Shown: positions 1 through 6,592, counted from the first letter of the stretch. The stretch is DNA of 6,815 nt from Caldifarciminota bacterium UBA2202 (GCA_002327905.1 DCUY01000002.1:1-6815); one strand, 5' to 3'. The notes: a model not told the origin generated them from the letters alone. Numbers and translations are program-made.

Positions 1-365
1 TATAAAAGATTTTCCGATAGCGCGAAACCGAGTGAAATCAGAGATGCATATAAAATGCCGTCATACGGCTCGTCAAATTCTTTGTTCTTCAGTATTATAA
101 AATAGAATATCAAAAATTTTGCGCCCTCTTCGACTATTCCGGGGACAATGCCTGTTATGAATGCATCATGCAGATTTGTCTTTCTTAAAAAATACTGAAA
201 TATGAGTTCAATGAAAATCACGGGCACAATGGATGCAAAGCCTGATGAAAATGAACGGAACATTAAAGCAAAGGGCTCTTTCTCCTTTTTATCCCTCAGA
301 TAAAGAAACCTGATTATCAGGACAAAAGGAAGAATGCAGACAAAAAGCTTAAGATAAGAGATCAT
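1..365 (-). CDS. prsW: PrsW-family intramembrane metalloprotease, N-terminal part (cut by window edge)
   Basis: This gene reads off the left edge, so only the first 121 codons are visible; PrsW proteins are usually a little over 200 residues. The family consists of multi-pass membrane metalloproteases. Bacillus subtilis PrsW makes the first cut in the anti-sigma factor RsiW, but the substrate here is unknown. Hydrophobic segments lie at about residues 3-22, 40-59, 69-92 and 103 to the edge. A charged RDKKEKEP stretch after the first helix (24-31) is typical of the family. The diagnostic motifs are present: EEGAK (79-83), carrying the paired catalytic-site glutamates; FDEPYDGILYA (97-107); and GFALSEN (113-119). 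The later histidine motif would lie outside the window. The ATG overlaps the guaB TGA as ATGA with no clear Shine-Dalgarno sequence, which suggests translation coupled to guaB. Family assignment is firm; the exact role is inference. Confidence 0.9.
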   Translation of the reverse strand, partial: MISYLKLFVCILPFVLIIRFLYLRDKKEKEPFALMFRSFSSGFASIVPVIFIELIFQYFLRKTNLHDAFITGIVPGIVEEGAKFLIFYFIILKNKEFDEPYDGILYASLISLGFALSENLL

Positions 366-1804
366 TTAGGCATTTCGTAATTCGGAGATTCTTTTGATAT
401 TATCACATTGTGCGGATGGCTCTCTCTTACACCCGAATGGGTTATCTTGATGAATTCGGCATTCTTCTGAAGCTCCTTTATATTCTTTGCTCCGCAGTAT
501 CCCATTCCGGATTTGATTCCTCCGACAAGCTGAAATATGACTTCAGAAACAGAGCCTTTGTACGGCACTCTTGCGACAATTCCTTCAGGAACAAGCTTCT
601 GCGCATCCTCCTGAAAGTATCTATCCTTTGACCCTGCCATCATTGCATCTACAGATCCCATGCCTCTGTAAACTTTGAATTTCCTTCCGTCCATGATAAG
701 CGTCTCTCCCGGAGCTTCCTCTGTTCCTGCAAGCAGTCCTCCCATCATCACTGATGATGCTCCGGCGGCGAGTGCCTTCACTATGTCTCCTGAGTAAACA
801 ATTCCTCCGTCTGCGATGAAAGGTATTCCGTATTTTTTTGCAACCTGAGAGACCTCCATAATTGCTGTGAGTTGAGGCACTCCGATTCCCGCTATTATTC
901 TTGTTGTGCATATAGAGCCGGGACCTATTCCCACTTTAATCGAATCTGCTCCTGCCTTGAGCAGAGATTCTGCGGCTTTCGCTGTCGCTATGTTTCCTCC
1001 TATTATATCCAGATCGAATCTTTTCTTCAGCTCTTTAACAGCTTTTAACACATTCAGGGAATCTCCGTGCGCAGTGTCAACTGTCAGCACATCGACTCCT
1101 GCTTTATACAGAGCTTCGCTTCTTTCAAGAAAATCTTTGCTCACACCCACTGCCGCTCCCACTCTTAAACGGCCTATTTTATCCTTGCATGCATTCGGAT
1201 GCTCTTCAATGTTTAAAATATCCCTTATCGTGATAAGTCCTACGAGGCAGTAATTTTCATCCACTATGGGCAGTTTTTCAACTCTCTCCTCTCTGAATAT
1301 TTCTCGCGCCTTCTTCAGATTTATCCCCTTCTTTGCTGTTATCAGCTTTTTGGAAGTCATCCTCTCTTTCACTTTGATTTTATAATCATTCTCAAAGAGT
1401 ATGTCCCTCTTTGTAAGTATTCCTATCAATTTGTTGTCTTTGTCCACTACTGGAAGCCCTGACACATGAAACTCGTCCATAAGATTCTTTGCATGCTTCA
1501 GTGTCTCATCCGGATAGAGGCGCAGAGGCTCCTGTATCATTCCGCTCTCATATCTCTTGACTTTTTTAACCTCTTCTGCCTGCTGTTCTATTGACATGTT
1601 TTTGTGGATTATTCCCATGCCTCCCTCTTTAGCCATTGCAATAGCCATTCTGTGGTCAGTCACCGTATCCATAGCCGATGAGAGTATGGGTATATTGAGA
1701 GATATGTTCTTTGTCAGCATTGTCTTTAATACAACATCCTTAGCCACTGTCTCAGAGTGCTGTGGAACTAAAAGAACATCATCAAAAGTCAAACCTTCTT
1801 TCAT
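362..1804 (-). CDS. guaB: IMP dehydrogenase
   Basis: IMP dehydrogenase oxidises IMP to XMP with NAD+, the committed cytoplasmic step of GMP synthesis. The protein is 480 residues from the chosen start, close to the usual 485-490. The N-terminus carries the conserved GLTFDDVLLVP. Two CBS domains, about residues 90-200, interrupt the TIM barrel and normally bind regulatory nucleotides. The catalytic loop GPGSICTTR has its cysteine at about 299, followed by IADGG (Asp 332), MMGG, and the mobile flap PEGIVARVPYKG with its Arg and Tyr at about 412 and 415. The arginine flap and CBS insert separate it from GMP reductase. The C-terminus has the usual THSGVRESHPH. An ATG 12 nt upstream, at 1816, is in frame, but the GGAGG that overlaps it sits 5 nt before the ATG at 1804, so I prefer 1804. 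It lies 13 nt after rnr and overlaps prsW by 4 nt, so it is probably mid-operon. Confidence 0.97.
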   Translation of the reverse strand: MKEGLTFDDVLLVPQHSETVAKDVVLKTMLTKNISLNIPILSSAMDTVTDHRMAIAMAKEGGMGIIHKNMSIEQQAEEVKKVKRYESGMIQEPLRLYPDETLKHAKNLMDEFHVSGLPVVDKDNKLIGILTKRDILFENDYKIKVKERMTSKKLITAKKGINLKKAREIFREERVEKLPIVDENYCLVGLITIRDILNIEEHPNACKDKIGRLRVGAAVGVSKDFLERSEALYKAGVDVLTVDTAHGDSLNVLKAVKELKKRFDLDIIGGNIATAKAAESLLKAGADSIKVGIGPGSICTTRIIAGIGVPQLTAIMEVSQVAKKYGIPFIADGGIVYSGDIVKALAAGASSVMMGGLLAGTEEAPGETLIMDGRKFKVYRGMGSVDAMMAGSKDRYFQEDAQKLVPEGIVARVPYKGSVSEVIFQLVGGIKSGMGYCGAKNIKELQKNAEFIKITHSGVRESHPHNVIISKESPNYEMPK

Positions 1805-1809
1805 CGAAA

Positions 1810-1814
1810 CCTCC
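1810..1814 (-). promoter_or_regulatory. Shine-Dalgarno of guaB, decides the start
   Basis: On the minus strand GGAGG lies 5 nt before the ATG at 1804. It overlaps an earlier in-frame ATG (1816-1814) that has no Shine-Dalgarno of its own. The downstream ATG is therefore the likelier start, giving a protein that begins MKEGLTFDDVLL. Confidence 0.75.
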
Positions 1815-1817
1815 ATG

Positions 1818-3965
1818 TCAATGATATTTCTTAATGAAACTTATTATCTTCAAATCAAGCATTTTTTTGTCAGCATCAATATTGACGACTTTAACGAGGA
1901 CTCTGTCTCCCATTGAAATAACATTCTTTGTGTGAGCTCCCACAATGGAGACTTCATCTTCAGTGACTCTGTAAAAATCATCATCCATATCGCGGTATTT
2001 AACAAGCCCTTCAATGAATAAATCTTTAAGCTGTATGAAGAGCCCGAAATGCGTCACTGATGAAATCACGCCTTCGTAATCCTTCTGCGGATGACTGCTG
2101 ATATAATACATCTTGGCAATATCCAGAGAATCCCTCTCCGCCTTGTCTGCCGCCCATTCCCTCTCAGTAGAATGCTTCGCTATAAGGTCAAGAGAATCAT
2201 AATTGTAATGAATTCCTGTCAATACCCCTTTGAGCTGTCTGTGGACTATCAAATCAGGATATCTTCTTATCGGAGAAGTAAAATGAGTGTAATATTCAAG
2301 CCCGAGCCCGTAATGCCCCTCATTTGAAGTGGAGTATTTCGCCTTCATCATTGAACGAAGCACCATCTCTCTTATTATGAATCCATTGTCAGTCTTCTCT
2401 GTCTTTTCTATCAGATTCTGTATTGAGCGCGGCGAACTGTCCTTAAGTCTGTATCCGTATGATTTCAATGCCATTCTCAATGTATCAAGTTTTTCAGGAT
2501 CAGGCTGAGGATGCGACCTGTAAAGAGTCTTTCTTGTCTTTTTGAAGAGATGCTCTGAGACAATGCTGTTTGCCGCAACCATGAAATGCTCAATAAGCTT
2601 GTGAGTCCTAAGCCGCTTCTTCTCCCTTATAAGAATCGGCTCTTTGGTCTCTGAAAGCATTATCTCAACTTCCGGTATGTCAAAATCTATTCTGCTCTTC
2701 TCTATTGAATTCTTCTGCATCCTGTCTGCGGCGTCAACCATCATCATTAGACGGTCTTTCATCTCATTTTTTACATCCCTGTCAATTATCTCTTCCGCCT
2801 CTTCGTATGTAAATCTCTTTTTGCTTCTTATCACTGAAGGAAAAATCGCATAATCTCCGGTCTGTCCGTCTTTATACAGAGTAAATTCGCATGTGAATGT
2901 GAATCTATCCTCATTCTCTTTAAGACTGCATATTTCATTTGACAATCTCTCCGGAAGCATGGGGACTGTTTTGTCTATAAGATATACGCTTGTCCCCCTC
3001 TTGTATGCCTCTCTGTCCAATTCTGAATTTTCTCTGACAAAGTGGGACACATCCGCTATGTGCACTCCTATCAGGTAATTCCCGTCTCTCTTCTCTATTG
3101 AAACAGCATCGTCAAAATCCTTAGCATCGACAGGATCTATCGTAAAAATGAATTCATCTCTTAAATCTTTTCTTTCTGAAATCACTGACGGGTCAAAGAC
3201 TATTTTTTCAGCCTCATTTAATACGGACTCGGGAAAGCGCTCTTCAAATCCATTGTCCATCAGAAGCACTGTTCCCATCAAATCGACTTTATTCGTGGAA
3301 TTGATAAATTCAACTATATCTCCCGTAGGATTCATCTTCGGAGATTCCCAGTCATTAAGTTTTACTATGACTTTCTTCTCCGCATCAGTCTCTTTCAAAT
3401 CCACATTGTCTATAAAAATATTCTTCAGTATTTTCCTGTCATCCGGAACCACATAGAAGAATTTGCCTTTGACTTTCAATGTTCCTATTATCTTCTGTGT
3501 GCGCCTCTCCAAAACAGATACGACCTTTCCCTCTTCTCTCGCTCCCCTTGATGATTTCATAATCTTGACAAGCACTCTGTCTTTGTCCAAAGCTGTTGAC
3601 ATGAGATGCATGGGAATAAAGACATCGCTCTTTGAATCGTCCCTTATTAAAAATCCGAATCCTTTCTGATTCACTTCGATTATTCCCGAGACCATCTCCA
3701 TTGAAGATGCAAGTCCGTATTTGTTATTCTTAAGCTGTATTATTTTGCCTGTGAGAAGAAGATTCTCAAGAATATTCTCAAATTTTCCGCTGTTTGAACT
3801 GAGAGAGAGAATTTTGGCTATTTCATTTTTGGAAAGAGGCCTTCTGAGCTTGTTCTTCAGCATCTTTTCAATATTTGACAAAGCATGAGAATCACTTTCG
3901 GGTTTTAATGCTTTTGAGGGGATATTTCCTTTCTTGTCTTTTATATTTTTCTTGACTTGTGACAT
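1818..3965 (-). CDS. rnr: Ribonuclease R (RNB-family 3'-5' exoribonuclease)
   Basis: RNase R degrades structured RNA processively from the 3' end, in mRNA decay, rRNA quality control and, in many bacteria, tmRNA-linked turnover. The 715-residue protein shows the standard order: a lysine-rich start and winged-helix region (about 25-90); cold-shock-like domains (about 92-150 and 155-235), the first with GFGFLIRDD; the RNB catalytic domain (about 260-590); and a C-terminal S1 domain (about 628-708). The RNB signature TIDPVDAKDFDDAVS supplies the metal-binding aspartates 277, 283, 285 and 286, and THFTSPIRRYPDLIVH (560-575) closes the catalytic domain. It ends directly after the S1 domain, without the long basic tail of E. 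coli RNase R (813 aa). The ATG at 3965 is preceded by an in-frame TAA, so no upstream start exists. There is no Shine-Dalgarno. It is the first gene of the leftward cluster with guaB and prsW. Confidence 0.97.
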   Translation of the reverse strand: MSQVKKNIKDKKGNIPSKALKPESDSHALSNIEKMLKNKLRRPLSKNEIAKILSLSSNSGKFENILENLLLTGKIIQLKNNKYGLASSMEMVSGIIEVNQKGFGFLIRDDSKSDVFIPMHLMSTALDKDRVLVKIMKSSRGAREEGKVVSVLERRTQKIIGTLKVKGKFFYVVPDDRKILKNIFIDNVDLKETDAEKKVIVKLNDWESPKMNPTGDIVEFINSTNKVDLMGTVLLMDNGFEERFPESVLNEAEKIVFDPSVISERKDLRDEFIFTIDPVDAKDFDDAVSIEKRDGNYLIGVHIADVSHFVRENSELDREAYKRGTSVYLIDKTVPMLPERLSNEICSLKENEDRFTFTCEFTLYKDGQTGDYAIFPSVIRSKKRFTYEEAEEIIDRDVKNEMKDRLMMMVDAADRMQKNSIEKSRIDFDIPEVEIMLSETKEPILIREKKRLRTHKLIEHFMVAANSIVSEHLFKKTRKTLYRSHPQPDPEKLDTLRMALKSYGYRLKDSSPRSIQNLIEKTEKTDNGFIIREMVLRSMMKAKYSTSNEGHYGLGLEYYTHFTSPIRRYPDLIVHRQLKGVLTGIHYNYDSLDLIAKHSTEREWAADKAERDSLDIAKMYYISSHPQKDYEGVISSVTHFGLFIQLKDLFIEGLVKYRDMDDDFYRVTEDEVSIVGAHTKNVISMGDRVLVKVVNIDADKKMLDLKIISFIKKYH

Positions 3966-3971
3966 TTACAT

Positions 3972-3999
3972 ATTTTATACATTTTTTCAATAAAGTCAA
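3972..3999 (-). promoter_or_regulatory. Putative sigma70-type promoter of rnr-guaB-prsW
   Basis: On the minus strand TTGACT (3999-3994) and TAAAAT (3977-3972) are separated by 16 bp. Each matches the -35 or -10 consensus at five of six positions. The -10 ends only 6 nt before the rnr ATG, so transcription would start at or next to the start codon. The region is AT-rich, so chance matches are possible. Confidence 0.5.
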
Positions 4000-4015
4000 T
4001 ATAGGAATTAAGGTC

Positions 4016-4043
4016 TTGATTTGCTGATTTATAGCTATATAAT
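4016..4043 (+). promoter_or_regulatory. Putative promoter of trhA
   Basis: TTGATT (4016-4021) and a perfect TATAAT (4038-4043) are separated by 16 bp, followed by about 34 bp of leader to the ATG at 4078. It is back-to-back with the rnr promoter, the two -35 boxes being 16 bp apart. A 10-bp palindrome, TATAGCTATA (4030-4039), fills the end of the spacer and runs into the -10. Confidence 0.55.
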
Positions 4044-4063
4044 AAGATGAATTAATTTTTTGC

Positions 4064-4070
4064 AGAAGGA
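4064..4070 (+). promoter_or_regulatory. Shine-Dalgarno of trhA, decides the start
   Basis: AGAAGGA sits 7 nt before the ATG at 4078. An in-frame TTG at 4060 would place this sequence inside the coding region and has no ribosome site of its own, so the ATG is preferred. Confidence 0.75.
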
Positions 4071-4077
4071 TAAATGT

Positions 4078-4740
4078 ATGTCAGTAGATAAAAAATCGAA
4101 TTACGGTATGAACAAAAGACCTATGAGTCTGATTGAGGAGATTTTCAATGCGATAATCCATGGAATAGGAGCGCTTCTCAGCATAGCAGGGCTTGTGATA
4201 GTTGTGGTTCTCGCGGCAAAAGTAAAGAACCCCTACGCAATAGTATCGAGCGCTATTTACGGAGCCACCCTGATATTGCTCTACATATCATCCACCCTCT
4301 ACCATTCATTTCCCGAGAGCAGAGTGAAGAATCTTTTTAAGATTTTTGACCACTCTGCAATTTATCTTCTTATAGCAGGCTCTTACACTCCCTTTGCTCT
4401 TGTGCCTCTTCGGGGTCCTTGGGGATGGTCATTGTTTGGAGTAATCTGGGGTCTTGCAATTCTCGGAATACTCTTCAAGGTCTTCTTCGTGCACAGATTC
4501 AATTTCATTTCAACTATAATTTATCTTCTTATGGGATGGCTTATAATCATTGCAATAAAACCCTTGTTCGCCTCCATTCCGCACATAGCCGCAGTCTTTC
4601 TTATTCTCGGAGGACTCGCCTATACTCTCGGAACTGTCTTTTATATGTTTGACAAGATATTCTTCTTCCATATAATCTGGCACTTTTTTGTTCTCGCAGG
4701 TTCAATATTTCATTTTTTCTCTATTATAAATATTTTCTGA
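4078..4740 (+). CDS. trhA: Hemolysin III / TrhA-family seven-helix membrane protein (PAQR superfamily)
   Basis: This is a 220-residue inner-membrane protein with seven hydrophobic segments, at about residues 22-47, 53-76, 89-111, 115-138, 143-164, 170-191 and 194-220. Family signatures are EEIFNAIIHGIG near the N-terminus, SSTLYH (71-76), FDHSAIYLLIAGSYTP (90-105) and HIIWHFFVLAGS (198-209). By hand alignment with adiponectin receptors, the zinc site would be His76, His198 and His202, with Ser72 and Asp91 nearby; all are present, so the protein is probably intact and metal-binding. Bacterial members have been linked to membrane-lipid or energy homeostasis, and the historical hemolysin name does not establish toxicity. 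The start is fixed by AGAAGGA 7 nt before the ATG. The desulfurase gene begins 39 nt downstream on the same strand, so some read-through is possible. Confidence 0.93.
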   Translation: MSVDKKSNYGMNKRPMSLIEEIFNAIIHGIGALLSIAGLVIVVVLAAKVKNPYAIVSSAIYGATLILLYISSTLYHSFPESRVKNLFKIFDHSAIYLLIAGSYTPFALVPLRGPWGWSLFGVIWGLAILGILFKVFFVHRFNFISTIIYLLMGWLIIIAIKPLFASIPHIAAVFLILGGLAYTLGTVFYMFDKIFFFHIIWHFFVLAGSIFHFFSIINIF

Positions 4741-4745
4741 AATTG

Positions 4746-4773
4746 TTGAAATTTTTATTTTTTTGTGTATTAT
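4746..4773 (+). promoter_or_regulatory. Possible promoter of the desulfurase-scaffold pair
   Basis: TTGAAA (4746-4751) and TATTAT (4768-4773) are 16 bp apart in the short gap after trhA. The -10 ends 6 nt before the ATG at 4780, the same geometry as at rnr. The gap is almost all A and T, so the match is suggestive only. Confidence 0.35.
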
Positions 4774-4779
4774 ATAACA

Positions 4780-6036
4780 ATGAATTATAAATCATTATTT
4801 CCTTTTTATGATAACAATCCCGATGCTGTCTATCTTGATACTGCATGCATGGGGCTAAAGCCCCGCAGAGTGATTGATTCAGTGTGCCGCTATTACACTC
4901 ACTATTCCACATGCGCAGGAAGGGCTCCGTACAGACTCTCACAGGAATTGTCGGACAAAATGGAGGAATCAAGAGATGCAGTGGCCGCTCTTATAAATGC
5001 AAGAAGCAAGAGAGAGATAATCTTCACAAGAAACACTTCAGAGTCGATAAATATGCTTGCAAATATTTTTCCGTTTAAGGGCGGAAAGAGAGTGATAATA
5101 TCCGAGAAAGAGCACAATTCAAACCACTGCGTCTGGAAAGAACTTGAAAAGAAGGGAAAGATAAAGCTGACAATACTTGATGTGAATAATGACAATACAT
5201 TCAATCTCGACTTGTTTGAGAGTGAAATGAAGAAGAATGATGTTGCCCTTGTCTCTCTGATACATATTTCCAATCTCGACGGTATTGAGAATCCCATTAA
5301 AAAAATAGCTGAAATCACTCACAAATACAATGCCTTGATTCTTGTTGACGGCGCACAGTCGGTGCCGCATGCAAGGGTTGATGTGCAGGACCTCAATATT
5401 GATTTTCTTGCATTTTCAATGCACAAAGTGTACGGACCCACAGGAATAGGCATTCTCTATGTCGCAAATGAACATTTCAAAGACTTCTCTTTATATAATG
5501 TAGGCGGAGACACTATCAGAAACACCTTCATTGAGAAAGAGACAGAGTACCGCTCATATCCTTACAGATATGAAGCGGGGCTTCAGGATTTCGCCCATAT
5601 TTATGCATGCAAATCAGCGTGCGATTTTGTCAACGAAATCGGCTATGAAAATATGGAGGAGCGCATAGAGCCGCTTAACTGTGAGTTCAGGGATTTTCTC
5701 CGTAAATACGAAGAGGTGCAGATTATAGGGGACTGCGACATTGCATGTGTTAAAGGTATAACCACATTTGTAATCAAGAAATTTACAAGATTCTCGGAAA
5801 AAGACCCGTCAATCGGAGAATTGCTTGACAAAAGGCACAATATCATGCTCCGCACAGGTTTTTTCTGCGTTAATCCTTATTTTGACAACAGGGAGAGAAA
5901 GAAACTTTTAAATCCTGCTCATTACCCGCCCATAAGAGTCTCATTCGGATTTTACAATGACAGAAAAGACCTTGAAACATTGAAGAGCGGGATATCGGAG
6001 ATTCTTGAATCATTGAAGGACTGGCCGATTATATGA
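4780..6036 (+). CDS. Group II (SufS-like) cysteine desulfurase, class V aminotransferase fold
   Basis: This PLP enzyme is likely to convert L-cysteine to alanine and leave a persulfide on an active-site cysteine for transfer to the scaffold encoded next. The 418 residues align end to end by eye with SufS. They include VYLDTACMGLKP (18-29), the YRLSQ region, FTRNTSESINM (82-92), EHNSN with the PLP-stacking His112, DGAQSVPH with Asp190 and Gln193, and SMHKVYGPTGIG with the Schiff-base Lys216. RTGFFC carries Cys363, and RVSFGFYN carries the substrate-carboxylate Arg386. Differences from E. coli SufS are FFC instead of HHC before the catalytic cysteine, and EAGL instead of EAGT. The protein has about ten cysteines. 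An in-frame GTG at 4765 is a weaker start; neither start has a Shine-Dalgarno. The stop overlaps the scaffold ATG by 4 nt. A non-desulfurase class V enzyme is possible but less likely given Cys363 and the neighbour. Confidence 0.88.
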   Translation: MNYKSLFPFYDNNPDAVYLDTACMGLKPRRVIDSVCRYYTHYSTCAGRAPYRLSQELSDKMEESRDAVAALINARSKREIIFTRNTSESINMLANIFPFKGGKRVIISEKEHNSNHCVWKELEKKGKIKLTILDVNNDNTFNLDLFESEMKKNDVALVSLIHISNLDGIENPIKKIAEITHKYNALILVDGAQSVPHARVDVQDLNIDFLAFSMHKVYGPTGIGILYVANEHFKDFSLYNVGGDTIRNTFIEKETEYRSYPYRYEAGLQDFAHIYACKSACDFVNEIGYENMEERIEPLNCEFRDFLRKYEEVQIIGDCDIACVKGITTFVIKKFTRFSEKDPSIGELLDKRHNIMLRTGFFCVNPYFDNRERKKLLNPAHYPPIRVSFGFYNDRKDLETLKSGISEILESLKDWPII

Positions 6037-6458
6037 ATGATAATTTGAAGCTTTATCTTAAAAAAATAGATTCCAATATATTCGGAGAGCCCAAGTCATT
6101 CAGTAAATCCATTGAAGGATCTGTATGCGACACTTCTTCAAACTGGAAGGATGTTGTATCGATTTATCTCACTTTAGACGGGGATAAAATAACATCCGTC
6201 AATGGGAAATGCGGACCATGCGACCCGTATGCGTATGTTGCTCTTTACGGACTTATGAAAGTTATTCCCGGACTTAAAACCAAAGATGTGAAAGTGTCAA
6301 ATACCGAACTGAAAGAAACATTCATCAAAGAGACTCAGCTTGATATGGATGAGGACATGACTTTTCATTATGAAACAATTTTAAGAATGTTAGAGGATAT
6401 TTTCAGAGAGGACACCCCTACTGTGTGTAAAGTCTGCACAGTGAAACCGATTCAGTAA
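6033..6458 (+). CDS. Divergent IscU/NifU-N-type Fe-S cluster scaffold or sulfur-acceptor protein
   Basis: This 141-residue soluble protein resembles the IscU/SufU/NifU N-terminal scaffold fold. EGSVCD (28-33) matches the first ligand loop with Cys32-Asp33. The strand pair VVSIYLTLDGDKITSVNG leads to KCGPCDPYAYVA with Cys60 and Cys63, then a helix, a SNTEL turn (89-93), and FHYETILRMLEDIF (111-124) matching the IscU HC-helix. In hand alignment Cys63 matches IscU Cys63, and the IscU His-Cys pair becomes His112-Tyr113, so the third cysteine ligand is lost. A C-terminal CKVC (132-135), not part of canonical IscU, may replace it. The ATG overlaps the desulfurase TGA (ATGA); a GAAGGA (6015-6020) lies 12 nt upstream, slightly far. 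Coupled expression with a desulfurase supports a role in sulfur transfer or Fe-S assembly, but a zinc-type SufU role or another persulfide acceptor cannot be excluded. Confidence 0.72.
   Translation: MNDNLKLYLKKIDSNIFGEPKSFSKSIEGSVCDTSSNWKDVVSIYLTLDGDKITSVNGKCGPCDPYAYVALYGLMKVIPGLKTKDVKVSNTELKETFIKETQLDMDEDMTFHYETILRMLEDIFREDTPTVCKVCTVKPIQ
6420..6442 (+). repeat. Inverted repeat in the 3' end of the scaffold gene
   Basis: ACTGTG (6420-6425) and CACAGT (6437-6442) form a perfect 6-bp stem with an 11-nt loop. It covers the codons of the C-terminal CxxC and lies 4 nt before a second, stronger hairpin. It may simply be a by-product of the codons. Confidence 0.4.
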
Positions 6459-6475
6459 CAATCAATCTGAATCGG
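6447..6475 (+). terminator. Stem-loop at the end of the desulfurase-scaffold unit
   Basis: CCGATTCAG (6447-6455) and CTGAATCGG (6467-6475) form a perfect 9-bp stem with an 11-nt loop that begins with the TAA stop of the scaffold gene. The T-run comes only at 6500-6505, about 24 nt later, so this is not a textbook intrinsic terminator. It could end or protect the 3' end of the transcript. Confidence 0.45.
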
Positions 6476-6592
6476 GAAACGGTGCTTGATTTCTTGACAT
6501 TTTTTCTCTTTGTTTATGCTTCATATTGCCATTTTATATCCATGATTTAAATGTCAACTGATTCATCAATATACCTTGTCCAATCTTTTAGC
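6459..6592. other. Gene-free spacer without recognised signals
   Basis: AT-rich spacer between the scaffold gene and the repeat patch. Apart from the right arm of the hairpin at its left end and a lone TTGACA at 6494-6499 without a good -10, I see nothing in it. No open frame has a plausible start and family similarity. Confidence 0.5.

Noticed and set aside
362..1804. GMP reductase or stand-alone CBS protein instead of IMP dehydrogenase
   Set aside because: The CBS insert, GSICTTR loop and the arginine/tyrosine flap together fit IMP dehydrogenase.
410..3669. Plus-strand open frames of 60-120 codons opposite guaB and rnr
   Set aside because: They are antisense to two full-length, well-conserved genes and encode low-complexity Ser/Phe/Leu-rich products without family motifs.
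4060..4077. In-frame TTG start for trhA
   Set aside because: It would put the good AGAAGGA ribosome site inside the gene; the ATG at 4078 has that site at 7-nt spacing.
4740..4764. Intrinsic terminator after trhA (T-rich run with a small AAATT/AATTT fold)
   Set aside because: The stem would be A-T only and too weak; the T-run alone is not evidence of termination.
4765..4779. In-frame GTG start for the desulfurase, five codons upstream
   Set aside because: It has no Shine-Dalgarno and lies before the likely -10 hexamer; the ATG at 4780 gives a normal SufS N-terminus.
6494..6520. Promoter with perfect TTGACA downstream of the scaffold gene
   Set aside because: The only -10-like hexamer, TATGCT, is at 15-bp spacing and weak, and no gene follows within the window.
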